From: CBDCBA01 sp965214125
Lineage (GTDB): Bacteria; Planctomycetota; Phycisphaerae; Tepidisphaerales; Tepidisphaeraceae
Direction: 5' to 3'
Length of the DNA: 64,000 bases
Assembly (NCBI GenBank): GCA_965214125.1
Contig: CBDCBA010000028.1
Location: forward strand, 18,711-82,710
A program made the translations under genes and the position numbers. Positions 7,896 through 16,948 of the stretch are shown piece after piece. The notes under the pieces were generated by a model. That model made no database searches and was not told the DNA's origin. It saw only the letters and a program-made list of their open reading frames with translations. Within the stretch, counting starts at the first letter, position 1, and each line of letters begins with the position of its first letter.

Positions 7896-8951
7896 ATGAC
7901 CCTTGCCACCGACACCGAATCGGCCGACACGCCGCAAGCCGCCACCCGCGGGGCCGCCAGGGGGATTGGAACGGTGGCCACCCTGCTGCTCGTGCTCGCC
8001 CTGCTGTGCGCCCTGGCGCTGGTTGGCTTCGGAATCTGGATCGGGCGGCGCGGCGAGGGGTGGGCGATGTTGGCCGCCGGCGGCGCCGCGACGGCGGCCG
8101 TGCTGGCCGCGGCGGGCGTCGCGCGGGCGGTGGCCGGGGTCGCGCGTCACCTGGCCGACACGGCCTCCCTCGACCGGCTTGGTGAGCGGTTTTCGACAGA
8201 GCTCCAGCCAGCCCGCGCCGATCTCGACCGCTGCGTTAAAGCCATCGAGCAGGTCGGCGACCACACGCTTATCAGCGACCGCGCCAAGCGCGTCGCCTAC
8301 CGCGACCGCGACCGCGATGCCGTGCGACGCGCGATTGAGGAAGACCTGATCAACGGCGACCACGCCAGCGCGCGTCAGCTTGCGGATGAGTTCGAAAAGG
8401 CGTTCGGCTACAAGGCGGAAGCGGAGCGGTTCCGCGAGGAAATTCGCAGCCGGGCCGAGGCGTCGCGGGCGAACGAGCTCGATGCCGCCACCGCGCGACT
8501 CGACCGCATGTGCGAGGAGGAGCGGTGGAGCGAAGCCTTTACCGAATATGACCGCCTGCTCGAGCGCTTTGGCGGGGACGCGAAGGTGCGGTTGTTGAAG
8601 ACGCGCATCGAGGAGCGCCGCCAGCAGCGGAAGGTGGCGCTGGTCAAGCAGTTTCACGTCGCCCGCCGCGGCAAGGACATGGAGCAGGCAGCCGACCTCC
8701 TGAAGCAACTCGACGTCTACCTCACGCCGGAGGAAGGCGACCAGTTACAGGCCGACGCCCGCGAGGTGTTCCGCAGCCGACTGATGAGCCTGCGCGATCG
8801 GTTCAGCACGTCGATGCGCGACCGCGACTTCACCGAAGCGTTGCGGGTCGGCATGATTATTCGGCGGGAGTTTCCGAACTCGCAACTCGCCAAGGAGGTC
8901 GAGAGCCACGAGCCCGAACTCCGCAAGGCAGCCGGCGCGGCGGAGGATTGA
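7896..8951 (+). CDS. Membrane protein with TPR-like helical repeats
   Basis: The 351-aa product has two TM helices (about residues 27-50 and 58-78) and a long alpha-helical cytoplasmic part rich in Arg/Glu. The segments RAIEEDLINGDHASARQLADEFEKAFG and RLDRMCEEERWSEAFTEYDRLLERFG look like degenerate TPR hairpins. The ATG at 7896 is preceded by GGAG at 7-10 nt, a proper Shine-Dalgarno. The function is not known. It is convergent with the anti-sigma gene, with a strong hairpin between them. Confidence 0.8.
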   Translation: MTLATDTESADTPQAATRGAARGIGTVATLLLVLALLCALALVGFGIWIGRRGEGWAMLAAGGAATAAVLAAAGVARAVAGVARHLADTASLDRLGERFSTELQPARADLDRCVKAIEQVGDHTLISDRAKRVAYRDRDRDAVRRAIEEDLINGDHASARQLADEFEKAFGYKAEAERFREEIRSRAEASRANELDAATARLDRMCEEERWSEAFTEYDRLLERFGGDAKVRLLKTRIEERRQQRKVALVKQFHVARRGKDMEQAADLLKQLDVYLTPEEGDQLQADAREVFRSRLMSLRDRFSTSMRDRDFTEALRVGMIIRREFPNSQLAKEVESHEPELRKAAGAAED

Positions 8952-9063
8952 GAGCGCCGCTCGGCAGCGTGATACGTACTGCGCCCGTCACTGAGCAGGC
9001 GAGTTCTCACCTATGGCGAGACGTTCCGTGTTCAAGTGGTTGAAATTCGATTGTGGCGTCTGC

Positions 9064-9120
9064 TGTAGGGTGGGCACGGCCCACCTCCGAATCCCGATGG
9101 TGGGCCGTGCCCACACTACA
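9064..9120. repeat. Inverted repeat between convergent genes
   Basis: Two 22-nt arms match at 21 of 22 positions and are separated by 13 nt; the core is GTGGGCACGGCCCACC. The repeat lies between the ends of the 8951 (+) and 9145 (-) genes, so it could act as a terminator for both, though no T-run follows. Sequences of this type recur in planctomycete intergenic regions. Confidence 0.75.
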
Positions 9121-9144
9121 ACTGGAGTTGATGCGTCACTCGTT

Positions 9145-9744
9145 CTAGCGACGTGCCGGCAGGTCGTCGTCCTCGGCCAGCAACGCTTCCTCGCGGGCCG
9201 GCGTCAGCGGAAGCTGGCGGACAACCTCGCCGGAATCGTTGGTGACGAGCACCACGTTCGAGGGCGCGCTCGGCACCGGGTTGCTCGTGGCGGGATCGGG
9301 CGCGGTGCCAAAATCGTATCGGCCAAGCAGGCCGGCGGTGAAGCCCACGAGCAGGCATGCCGCAATGCCGCCGGCGATCCAGCGGCCGGACATCGAGATG
9401 CGACCCAACGTCGCGCGATCCGCAGGCGGTACGGGCGATGCGGCCGACCGCGCGAGCGAACGCGCCGTCTCGCACAGGCGGTCAGCGGCGTCGTCGGCCT
9501 CTGACTCGTCGCAGAAGCACTCGACCCGCGTCGCCCGCGCCCGGTGCAGGCGCTCCAACGCGGCGGCGTAAGCGGGCTCTTGGGCCAGCCGCGAGCGGAC
9601 TTGCGACACCTCGTCCGGCTGCAACTCTCCGTCGAGGTACGTTTCCAACTGCTCGACATAGAAGTCGAACAAACCCGACCCGTCCGCCTCGGCGGAGGCG
9701 TCGACGCGTTGATCGGAATGCGACTGTTCGTTCATGGCGGCCAC
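9145..9744 (-). CDS. Probable membrane anti-sigma factor
   Basis: The 199-aa protein has an N-terminal helical domain beginning FYVEQLETYLDGELQPDE, the usual start of anti-sigma domains that clamp ECF sigma factors. A linker, one TM helix (about residues 118-140) and an extracytoplasmic tail follow. The HxxxCxxC zinc motif of the ZAS type is not complete; the nearby cysteines (VECFCDE) sit too late. It lies 87 nt downstream of the ECF sigma gene in the same direction, the classic arrangement. Alternative starts are ATG 9744 and ATG 9735. Confidence 0.8.
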   Translation of the reverse strand: MAAMNEQSHSDQRVDASAEADGSGLFDFYVEQLETYLDGELQPDEVSQVRSRLAQEPAYAAALERLHRARATRVECFCDESEADDAADRLCETARSLARSAASPVPPADRATLGRISMSGRWIAGGIAACLLVGFTAGLLGRYDFGTAPDPATSNPVPSAPSNVVLVTNDSGEVVRQLPLTPAREEALLAEDDDLPARR

Positions 9745-9831
9745 TTTGTCTGACGCGGCGCGACTCGTGCGACGCCGGGTGCTTGTTCATCTCGGGCCTG
9801 TTCGGCCGGTACTGGGGATACGCTGCGAACC

Positions 9832-10440
9832 CTATTGCGGATCAACGTACGGCTCCAAGAGCCCCGCAAGCTTGCGGCGGGCACGGTGAAGCCAGGTCTT
9901 GACCTGCGGAATGCTGCAATCGAGCGTCTCGCTGATCTGCTGGTAACTCATCCCCTCGTACTCGCAGAGCACGAGGGCGGCGCGGAAATGGTCTGGCAAC
10001 TGGTCGATCGCCTCGCGCACCTTGCGAACGGTTTCGCGGGTCTCCATGCCCGCCTCGGGTGCGGCGTGGCGTTCGCCAGCGGAGGGGCGGCGGTCGCCAG
10101 CGGGCGCCTCGTCACCGAGGGCGTTCATCCGGGGCGGGCGAAGCAGGCGCAGGGCTTCGTTGACCGTCGCCCGCTTCAGCAGGCCGCCGGGGTTGCGCCA
10201 GTCGTACCGCTCGCGGTGGCGGAACAGGTTTGTCAGCGCCTGCTGGACCACGTCTTCGGCGCTCGCGCGATACCCGACGATGGCCCGCGCGATCGACAGC
10301 AGCCGGCGGCTGTGCTGCTCGACCGCCTGCTCGAAATACGTCAGGCCGGGCGCCGCGAAGTCGTCAGCGCGAATGGCGGGCTCGCCCGAATGGGGCGACG
10401 TCGCCGGCGCGGGCGGGGTTGGACGGTTCGGCTGCGACAT
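9832..10440 (-). CDS. RNA polymerase ECF sigma factor
   Basis: From ATG 10440 the product is 202 aa. Region 2 is visible as YFEQAVEQHSRRLLSIARAIVG...SAEDVVQQALTNLF. Region 4 is LPDHFRAALVLCEYEGMSYQQISETLDCSIPQVKTWLHRARRKL, with a clear helix-turn-helix. A longer start at ATG 10611 has a strong GGGAGG-N4 ribosome site, but the extra 57 residues are Arg/Ala-rich and unlike sigma factors; which start is used is uncertain. The gene follows the pilus operon on the same strand and precedes its likely anti-sigma factor, so it may control envelope or pilus functions (inference). Confidence 0.9.
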   Translation of the reverse strand: MSQPNRPTPPAPATSPHSGEPAIRADDFAAPGLTYFEQAVEQHSRRLLSIARAIVGYRASAEDVVQQALTNLFRHRERYDWRNPGGLLKRATVNEALRLLRPPRMNALGDEAPAGDRRPSAGERHAAPEAGMETRETVRKVREAIDQLPDHFRAALVLCEYEGMSYQQISETLDCSIPQVKTWLHRARRKLAGLLEPYVDPQ

Positions 10441-10690
10441 CGGCCGGGCGACAGGGGCAACACCCGCCCCGTGGGAAAGGCTCGCGGCAGCGTGCCGGCG
10501 TAGCCGCCCACGGGCTGCCCCGCGCGGGGCGGCATCATACCGGGTTGCCGACGCGGTCGACTCCGCTGCCTGCCGGTTACGCCTTGTCTGTCGATCGAGC
10601 TGCTGAGCCATGGTGCCTCCCGGACGTGCCGCTGCCGGGTGCAGGGCGGGTCCTGGGGTGACACTCGCTCGCTCGAACGAAGTTGCAGCC

Positions 10691-11356
10691 TCAGCCGGCC
10701 GTGGGCGCGTGAAACAGGTCCAGCACCAGCTCGACCCGCACGCCGCCACCGGATCCCGCCGTCTCGGCAAGAGTCGTCGGCGTCATCTGGAGTTCGCTGA
10801 CGCGCACCATCTGGTGCGATTGCTCGATGGCGCGCAGGAACTCGAAGGCGCCCGCGAAGTCCGAGACGAACATCACCCGCATCGGCATCGCCCTTGGCCC
10901 AGAGGCGGCGCCGGCCGCAGGACCGGCAGCGGGCGTGCGGGCGATGTTGAAGTCGCGCAGTTTCAACCGCCGCGAGAGCACGTTCATTTCGCTGATCTGT
11001 GCCTCGACCATCGGCCGCTCGGGAACCGGGCGGAAGGTCGCGAGATTCGTGGCCAGCTCGTCGGCTGCCACCGACACGCCGGCCATCGCGGCGATCCGCT
11101 GCTCCTGATCGCTGATCTCCCGCAGGCCGTCGCTGAGGTCGTTCGCGAGCGACTGAAGGCGGCGGCTGCTCGGCAGGTAGACCAGCGCGACGAACGCGAC
11201 GATCGCCAGCAACGCCACGCCGCCGAGCACCTTCTGAATCTTCGCGTCGCGCCGCGCCTGGCTGTGGAGACGCTCCACGACGTCGTCGTGCGACGTCGCG
11301 ATCGCCGCCGCTGCATCGGCGTTGGAAGTTGGATTGGTTGCACTCACGTCTGGCAT
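10691..11356 (-). CDS. PilO-like pilus assembly protein
   Basis: The 221-aa bitopic protein has one TM helix near residues 43-61, then a coiled coil (RRLQSLANDLSDGLREISDQEQRIA) and a ferredoxin-like periplasmic domain, the PilO/GspM plan. PilO pairs with PilN in the inner-membrane alignment complex of type IV pili. ATG 11356 was chosen because the upstream gene ends at 11367; the longer frame would overlap it heavily. It is the last pilus gene of the operon in this window. Confidence 0.75.
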   Translation of the reverse strand: MPDVSATNPTSNADAAAAIATSHDDVVERLHSQARRDAKIQKVLGGVALLAIVAFVALVYLPSSRRLQSLANDLSDGLREISDQEQRIAAMAGVSVAADELATNLATFRPVPERPMVEAQISEMNVLSRRLKLRDFNIARTPAAGPAAGAASGPRAMPMRVMFVSDFAGAFEFLRAIEQSHQMVRVSELQMTPTTLAETAGSGGGVRVELVLDLFHAPTAG

Positions 11357-11366
11357 CTCCGTGGGG

Positions 11367-12131
11367 TCAGGCGGGCGGCCGGGCCGAAGCGTCGGCGGCG
11401 GCCAGCGTGGCCGCCTCGCGCAGTTCAAGCGGAACGGTGAAGGTGAAGTCGAACTCCCACGCGTCGACTCCGCCGACTTTCGTCAGCCGCGTCTCCCGCG
11501 TTTCCGCCTGGCGGTAGAGCGGGTTGGAGCCAAGGGCGTCGCTCAACGTCAGCGTGCCATCCTGATCGAGCGTGACGCACGTCACCTCGACGCGGACGAA
11601 GCGGCGGGCCGGAGGGGTGGTCGCCTGCGACAAGGCGTGGCGCTTGAGCGGCGCGACCGGTTCGTCCTGCTCGACGGACATCCTTGCGCCGCGAAGCCAC
11701 GATCCCTCGGGCAAGCCCCGGCCGATATCGGCGAGGATGCGGGAGAAGTCCACCGGAAGCCCGACGGACTCCACGGTGATCGCCGCCTTGGCCAGCGACG
11801 CGAGGCGAAGCTCTTCCTGTTCCAGCCGGGCGATCAAACGTTCGGTTTGGCGGCGCTTGATGTCGATGGCTTCCAACCGGGCCGCCCGGCCCTGCTCGTC
11901 GTCGCGCCGCGTGACCAGCACCGTCGCGAGCACCACGATCAGGATGAGCGTGGCCCAGGCTTGCAGCACCGTCCAGCGGCGCCGGCGGACCACGCCAGGA
12001 TACCACGCGGGCAGCCAACAGATGTCCGTGGGTTGAAGAGCATCGCTGTCGCACGCGCCCTCGTCGGCCGCGGGCGGCTGCGCCGCGTCGGGTGGAGAAA
12101 CGGGTTCGTGTTCGGTGGGCGACTCGATCAT
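11367..12131 (-). CDS. PilN-like pilus assembly protein
   Basis: The 254-aa protein has a short acidic/Pro-rich N-terminus, one TM helix (about residues 54-73), a coiled coil (DIKRRQTERLIARLEQEELRLASL) and a compact C-terminal domain, as in PilN/GspL-C. ATG 12131 overlaps the stop of the PilM gene (ATGA), so the two are translationally coupled, as PilM binds the PilN N-terminus. The cytoplasmic PilN INLLP-type motif is not obvious; WLPAWYPG occupies its place. Confidence 0.75.
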   Translation of the reverse strand: MIESPTEHEPVSPPDAAQPPAADEGACDSDALQPTDICWLPAWYPGVVRRRRWTVLQAWATLILIVVLATVLVTRRDDEQGRAARLEAIDIKRRQTERLIARLEQEELRLASLAKAAITVESVGLPVDFSRILADIGRGLPEGSWLRGARMSVEQDEPVAPLKRHALSQATTPPARRFVRVEVTCVTLDQDGTLTLSDALGSNPLYRQAETRETRLTKVGGVDAWEFDFTFTVPLELREAATLAAADASARPPA

Positions 12132-13543
12132 GCGGCCTCGCGGACGGGGTGCGGCGTGTCGGACAGGTCGCCGGGCTGGGGCTTCGGGCGCGGGCTGCTC
12201 GCCAGCGTCAGAACCGCCCGATCGGCGGCGGCATCGGCCTCAATCTGCTGGCGGCGCGACTGCCCGACGCCGCACTTGAGCCGGCCCGGCGCGTCGCGCA
12301 GGGCTAGGCCCAGCGCCGCATGCCAGAGGCGATCGTCGCCCGGCTCGAAGCTGGCCAGATCGGCATCGGCGTCGTGCGGGGCCACATCGTCGAAGGCGCG
12401 GCGCGGCACGACCTGGAGCGGCAGGCTGTTCTCGAGTGATGTTGCAAGCAGTTGGCGTAGGCGGTCGGTCGCGGCGCCGCCGGTGACGACCACGCGCTGC
12501 GGCGGCCTGCCCTGAAACGTGACCGCGTAGTAACGAAGGCACATTGCTAACTCCCGCGCAAGCTTTTCAACGACCGCCCGCTGCGCCGACGAGGCGGCGC
12601 GAGCGACGCGGTCGCCCGCGCCGGCGACGGTCGCACTCTGCTCCCGCAGGCAGAGCAGCCGCGCCTCCGACTCGCTGAGCTCCAGCGCCGAGGCCACAGC
12701 GGCGTGAATCGTGCGCCCGCCGAATGCAAGGGATTTGTAGAAGCTCACCACGCCCCCGCGGCCGATCGTGACACGCGTCGAGCGTTCGCCAAGATCGACG
12801 ACGGCCACCGCCTCGCGCCGATCGCGGTCGCGGCGCCCGAACCGGCTGACCGCGCGGAGCATTGCCAGCGGCTCGAAGTCGACGGCCCGAACGTGGAGGC
12901 CGCATGCGTGAAGATTGGCAATCAGGCGGTCAATCTCGGCCCGGTTGGCGACCGCCGCGATCCCCTCGCGGCCATCGCCCCGCCGCAGCGATTCGGCCGG
13001 GAGGAAGTGGCAGACGTGCTTCTTCGCCGACAAGTCGATGCCAAAGGCCCCCTGCACCTCGGCGGCCACCTGGGCGGCGTCGCTGGCGGTGGCGCCGGCC
13101 TGAAGGCGAACGGTCTTCACCTGCACGAGCCGGCGTGGCAATGTGACAACCGCTTGACGTCCGAAGAACTCGCCCCGGCTCAGCGCGGTGCGAACGGCCT
13201 CGCCCACGGCGGCGTCGAAGGTCGGGGGCACGCCGGCAGTGGGGCCGGAGTCTGCGGGCGCCAGGTCTGCGCGTTGTGCGGCGATCACCTCGGCGCCGCC
13301 GAGTTCAGTGGGCCGCAGTTGGAGCAGGCGAACGCCGACGCCGCCGATGTCCACGCCGATGGGCCAGGCGCCCGCAAAGGCCGGATCAACCGACGCCAGC
13401 AGGCGCCGCGCCGACACCGGAAGCCGACGGGCCGTCTTCCCGGCGGCAACTGCATCGGGCATCGCGGCCTGCAAGCGACGCGAGACCTCGTCGCGCAACG
13501 CCTGCAACTGCTCAAGGGAAGCTTTGGAACCGGAAATACTCAT
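12128..13543 (-). CDS. PilM-like actin-fold pilus protein
   Basis: The 471-aa product has the ASKHA/FtsA-like fold expected of PilM: a phosphate-1 motif PIGVDIGGVGVRLLQL near residue 60, VTLPRRLVQVKTVRL, a phosphate-2-like AVVDLGERSTRVTIGRGG, and VVVTGGAATDRLRQLL for the adenosine motif. PilM assembles on the cytoplasmic face and binds PilN. N- and C-terminal extensions make it longer than proteobacterial PilM (about 350 aa). It lies in the pilus operon, 72 nt after the GspH-like gene. Confidence 0.82.
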   Translation of the reverse strand: MSISGSKASLEQLQALRDEVSRRLQAAMPDAVAAGKTARRLPVSARRLLASVDPAFAGAWPIGVDIGGVGVRLLQLRPTELGGAEVIAAQRADLAPADSGPTAGVPPTFDAAVGEAVRTALSRGEFFGRQAVVTLPRRLVQVKTVRLQAGATASDAAQVAAEVQGAFGIDLSAKKHVCHFLPAESLRRGDGREGIAAVANRAEIDRLIANLHACGLHVRAVDFEPLAMLRAVSRFGRRDRDRREAVAVVDLGERSTRVTIGRGGVVSFYKSLAFGGRTIHAAVASALELSESEARLLCLREQSATVAGAGDRVARAASSAQRAVVEKLARELAMCLRYYAVTFQGRPPQRVVVTGGAATDRLRQLLATSLENSLPLQVVPRRAFDDVAPHDADADLASFEPGDDRLWHAALGLALRDAPGRLKCGVGQSRRQQIEADAAADRAVLTLASSPRPKPQPGDLSDTPHPVREAA

Positions 13544-13615
13544 GGGAAATGCAGGCGGTTGCCCGAACTTGCATCGGCACCCGAGACGAACGACTTGCGA
13601 TGCTGCGCCGCGTTA

Positions 13616-14113
13616 TCAGTTGATCTCGACGCGGCCAGTCACCGCGTGAACGTGCACCACAACGGTTCGGGACGATTGGGTGAGTTCGAAGCGGGCCGGC
13701 TCCAGAAGCGGGTCGGCGTCGACCCGGAGTGCGGAGCAGCCGAAGGGCTCGCCCGTGCCGTCGAACCCGAGGATCAGGAAGCCGCCGAACGTGTGGTCGG
13801 TCAGCCGCGGGCCATCGGGGAAGGTGGTGAGGAGCGGCGTCGCGTCGACGGGGTCGGTCAGGTTCTGCCAGGCGGAGCCATCGTGCGTGTGGAAGCCAAC
13901 GGTTGAGCGGTCGTCGGCGACGATCACGTAGTGCGGCTGGCCGGTCGAGGCGGCGCGGGCACGGGCGTAGTCGAGCCGGGCCGCAAGCGAGCGGGCGGCG
14001 GCGCTGAGCCGAAGCTCGGCGTCGCTCCCGATCCCGCCGAGGACGACGTAGGAGGCGATCCCCAGGACCACGATGACGACTAGCAGCTCGACCAGCGTGA
14101 AGGCGTTCCTCAT
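13616..14113 (-). CDS. GspH/FimT-like minor pseudopilin
   Basis: The 165-aa protein begins MRNAFTLVELLVVIVVLG, a type III (prepilin) signal with a very short leader and a hydrophobic helix, but without the usual Gly at -1: the residue before Phe is Ala. The C-terminal domain (about residues 45-165) has the GspH/FimT pattern of an N-terminal SAARSLAARLDYARARA helix followed by beta strands. The ATG at 14113 overlaps the stop of the preceding gene by 4 nt. It is probably a tip or initiation subunit of the pseudopilus. Confidence 0.8.
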   Translation of the reverse strand: MRNAFTLVELLVVIVVLGIASYVVLGGIGSDAELRLSAAARSLAARLDYARARAASTGQPHYVIVADDRSTVGFHTHDGSAWQNLTDPVDATPLLTTFPDGPRLTDHTFGGFLILGFDGTGEPFGCSALRVDADPLLEPARFELTQSSRTVVVHVHAVTGRVEIN

Positions 14114-14385
14114 GGCCGCGGCTCCCGCGCGGCGATCTCCGCAAGACGGGCGTCGATCGACTCGAGGCGAAGGAGGATGTCGGCGAGCAACGCCACCTGC
14201 GCGTCGCGCTGGGCGGCGGGGTTCGGCAGCGTCGGGACCGTGGGTGCCACAGCTTGGGCAGGCGCGGGCAGGTCCGCGGCGCCGCGGGTCAGCGCGAGCA
14301 GCGAAACGCCCATCGCCAGCAGGATGAGGCCGCCGGGCAGCGTGCGGTCGATTGTCTTCCAAATGCGGGCCATCCACGGTGGCAT
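14110..14385 (-). CDS. Small membrane protein of the pilus operon
   Basis: The 91-aa protein has one TM helix (about residues 18-34), an Ala/Pro linker and a C-terminal amphipathic helix (QVALLADILLRLESIDARLAEI). Its stop overlaps the start of the GspH-like gene, so it is co-translated with pilus genes. I do not recognise the family. Its size and plan recall small assembly factors, but no function can be assigned. Confidence 0.6.
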   Translation of the reverse strand: MPPWMARIWKTIDRTLPGGLILLAMGVSLLALTRGAADLPAPAQAVAPTVPTLPNPAAQRDAQVALLADILLRLESIDARLAEIAAREPRP

Positions 14386-14436
14386 CGGCCGTTAACGAAG
14401 GTGACTTCGGCCGCAAAACCGGCCGGTGCGACGCGA

Positions 14437-15666
14437 TTACTCCTCCTGCCAAGACTCCACCACGAGCGAGCCGTAGCCGCCGTCGGTGGCGAGCAACCGC
14501 TGCACCCGTGCCGCGTCGGCGTCGAAGTCGATCCGGAGCGCTCCTTTAAAATCGGTGCCCCGCAGCGTGAACGTTCCGCCGGCGTGCAGCAGGGCGCCGG
14601 TGATCCGCATGTCGGCGTCGTCATCGTCGCCCAACAGGTCTTCGCCCAAGTAGACCAGCCCTTCGAGGTGCACCTCCTCATCCTTCTTGTCGAACGCAAG
14701 GTTGCGGCCGGCAACGAGCAGGGGGAGGCCTTCGATCGCCTGGAGGTGAATGCCCTTGTGAAACCAGACATCCGCGTTGGGCGCGACAATCGTGAGACGA
14801 ACGGGCGTTCCGTCCGAACCATCGTCGTCATCATCCGTCCCGTCGTTGGCATCGCCGGCCGAGCCGTGCAGGTGGACCTCCAGCCGACTGGTGCCGTTGT
14901 AGATGTAGACTCGCCCCAAGTTGCTTGCGTTGGGCGGGTCGAGCTCGTAGAGCTCGGTGTCCGTCACCTCGTCGGCGAGGCAGGTGATGCCGTTGTACTC
15001 GTACTTGAAGTCCCCGTTGGCGGCCTGCACGAGGGCGAGGTCGGCTAACGCGGGGGCGGGATCACCCGTGGCCGTCGGGTGCGGATTGGACGGCGTGTAG
15101 ATGCCGCCGCTGATCGTCACCCCGCTGACGAAGGCCGTCGAAAACGAATCGCCAGACCAGACGTCGCCGTCGATCGTGGTGTCCCCTGGAACGCGGCGGG
15201 CGTGATTGGCTTGCAGGGCGGCGTGCGGCGTCCAGTCCGCCGTCTTCGCTCGAACCTGCGCGGTGACCGTCCAAGCCGCGCCGTCCGGCCGCGTCGCAAT
15301 CGACATGATCTCGTATAGGTCGTCGCCGAGGTGCCTTACGCTCACGTCGACGTCGCCGCCGCCGATGCGGAAGCCGTTGCGGCCACGCCAGAACGTCCGG
15401 CCGGATTCGGTGATCTGGTCGGCGGCGGGCGCGTTATCCGGGTGCATGAGGTAATGCATCGCCAGACGGGCGGCATCCTTGGCCGCCGCGGCGGACTGCA
15501 CGCCCTCCTGCGAGCCCCGCTGCGCCTGCGCCGACAACGCCGCGCTGGACAGCACCGTGTAGGCGACCAGCGCCGCCACCGTGACGGCCACCAAAACCAT
15601 CAGCATCGCGACACCGCGAGGGGCACCTACATTTCGAGTGGCGGGCATGGCGTTCTTTCGGTGCAA
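14437..15666 (-). CDS. PilX/GspK-like pilus-operon membrane protein
   Basis: The 409-aa product has an N-terminal TM segment (RGVAMLMVLVAVTVAALVAYTVL) that resembles PilX N-termini but lacks a recognisable prepilin cleavage site; an alternative ATG at 15648 starts closer to it. After this comes a helix rich in Ala/Gln, then a long beta-rich region (TIDGDVWSGDSFSTAFVSGVTISGGIYTPS...) that suggests a beta-helix or bactofilin-like fold, with an Asp-rich stretch (DGTDDDDDGSDG). It lies between two pseudopilin genes, so a surface or tip role is plausible. Confidence 0.7.
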   Translation of the reverse strand: MHRKNAMPATRNVGAPRGVAMLMVLVAVTVAALVAYTVLSSAALSAQAQRGSQEGVQSAAAAKDAARLAMHYLMHPDNAPAADQITESGRTFWRGRNGFRIGGGDVDVSVRHLGDDLYEIMSIATRPDGAAWTVTAQVRAKTADWTPHAALQANHARRVPGDTTIDGDVWSGDSFSTAFVSGVTISGGIYTPSNPHPTATGDPAPALADLALVQAANGDFKYEYNGITCLADEVTDTELYELDPPNASNLGRVYIYNGTSRLEVHLHGSAGDANDGTDDDDDGSDGTPVRLTIVAPNADVWFHKGIHLQAIEGLPLLVAGRNLAFDKKDEEVHLEGLVYLGEDLLGDDDDADMRITGALLHAGGTFTLRGTDFKGALRIDFDADAARVQRLLATDGGYGSLVVESWQEE

Positions 15667-15686
15667 ACGTGATCGGTAGGACGTGC

Positions 15687-16385
15687 CTAGGCCGGATCCT
15701 GCTCGGCCGTTCGGCGGACGGCGGTCCCCTCAAGTCGATCGTCGCTGCCGTCGCGGCGAGTGACAATCTCGTAGGAGACGCGGGCGGACATCCCGACGTG
15801 TCCGACGCGTTCGACCGCGAATCCGCCGGCCTGGACGAGCGACTCGTCCCACCCAATTAAGACGTGTGGCGTGAACAGATCGCTGGCGATGATGGCGTCA
15901 GCGGTGGACGCGGCGTCGAGGTCGGCGGCCGTCGCTAGTTGTGCCCGCTCCGCCGGGGTGTAGTCGTTCCAGGGACGCGGCGACCAGAGCACCACGCGGG
16001 CTTCCGCCGGATCGGCGTGCAGGAGGCGAAGCTCGCCGTACTGCGGGGTGCCGACGAGGTCCAGCCGGTCATCAAACCAGAAGAGAAGCAGACCCTCGCC
16101 AGTCGGCGGGCTCATGGCCAGGCCGCTGGCGTAGCCGATGGCAAGCGAACGCTGAACGTTGCGGAGCGTCGCCGCGCGGACGGCGGCATCCTCCTCAATC
16201 TTAGTTGCCTTGGTGGCGGCGTTGCTGCCGGGGGCGTGCAGCGTCCAGGCGTCCGCGGCCGCCGACGTCAAGCCGAGCACACAGACCGAAATGAGCGCCG
16301 TGATGGCGAGGCCGAGCAGCAACTCCACTAGGGTGAAGCCGCGCCGCGGGGCCGCCACGCGATGCTTGCTGGAACGTTCTGGCAT
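15687..16385 (-). CDS. PilW/GspJ-like minor pseudopilin
   Basis: The 232-aa protein carries a prepilin signal RRGFTLVELLLGLAITALIS with Gly at -1, Phe at +1 and Glu at +5, so it should be processed by the prepilin peptidase. The C-terminal domain is not conserved but has the length of PilW/GspJ. The gene begins 2 nt after the end of the PilV-like gene. Role: minor pilin helping to prime pilus assembly (family knowledge). Confidence 0.82.
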   Translation of the reverse strand: MPERSSKHRVAAPRRGFTLVELLLGLAITALISVCVLGLTSAAADAWTLHAPGSNAATKATKIEEDAAVRAATLRNVQRSLAIGYASGLAMSPPTGEGLLLFWFDDRLDLVGTPQYGELRLLHADPAEARVVLWSPRPWNDYTPAERAQLATAADLDAASTADAIIASDLFTPHVLIGWDESLVQAGGFAVERVGHVGMSARVSYEIVTRRDGSDDRLEGTAVRRTAEQDPA

Positions 16386-16387
16386 CT

Positions 16388-16936
16388 CTAATCCGTCGGC
16401 AGAAGAAGACGTTGCACCTCGACCCGCGAACCGTCGGGCAGCGTCACGATGACGAACGCGACTGCGGCGTCGGAAAACTCCGCGCTCTCGGCCACCTCGA
16501 CCGACCGCTCGAACACGCGGCTGTGCACGTCGGCCCGCTCGTCGCGCAGGCCGTGCATGTCGTTCAGGAGGTTGGCCGAAGCGGCCGCACGGGTGAGCGT
16601 GGCGCCGACGAGCCGACCGTCGGAGGTGGCGGGCTGCGGCTCGCTGGCGCTGGCGTGACCGACCGGGGCGGCCGAGTCGAACGGAAGGTGCGCGATCGCG
16701 TCGGCGACCTCCTCCGCCGCGGCGATGGCAAAGGCCTGGTCACGCGCGTGCCGTTCGTTCTGATAGGCCGCCGACAGCGCCGTGGCGGCGGCGGCGGCGG
16801 AGAAAGCGAGCAGCACCGTCGCGACGAGGCACTCGACGAGCGTCAGGCCGCGTCGAGCGCGGTCGGCGCACCCGCACCGCCGCGGCCGGGGGATCCGGCG
16901 GCGGCGGTGTGATGTTGATGAAGGGCTCAAAGGCAT
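16388..16936 (-). CDS. PilV/GspI-like minor pseudopilin
   Basis: The 182-aa protein has an unusually long basic leader (about 28 residues, many Arg) before the prepilin segment RRGLTLVECLVATVLLAFSAAA. Gly is at -1 and Glu at +5; Leu replaces Phe at +1. The Cys after Glu+5 is typical of the PilV/GspI group. The start at 16936 follows the major pilin stop by 12 nt. The C-terminal domain is short. Confidence 0.8.
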   Translation of the reverse strand: MPLSPSSTSHRRRRIPRPRRCGCADRARRGLTLVECLVATVLLAFSAAAAATALSAAYQNERHARDQAFAIAAAEEVADAIAHLPFDSAAPVGHASASEPQPATSDGRLVGATLTRAAASANLLNDMHGLRDERADVHSRVFERSVEVAESAEFSDAAVAFVIVTLPDGSRVEVQRLLLPTD

Positions 16937-16948
16937 GACGTGGATGGC

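Noticed and set aside
10441..10611. 57-residue N-terminal extension of the sigma factor from ATG 10611
   Set aside because: It has a good ribosome site but the sequence is Arg/Ala-rich and unlike any sigma factor; kept only as an alternative start.
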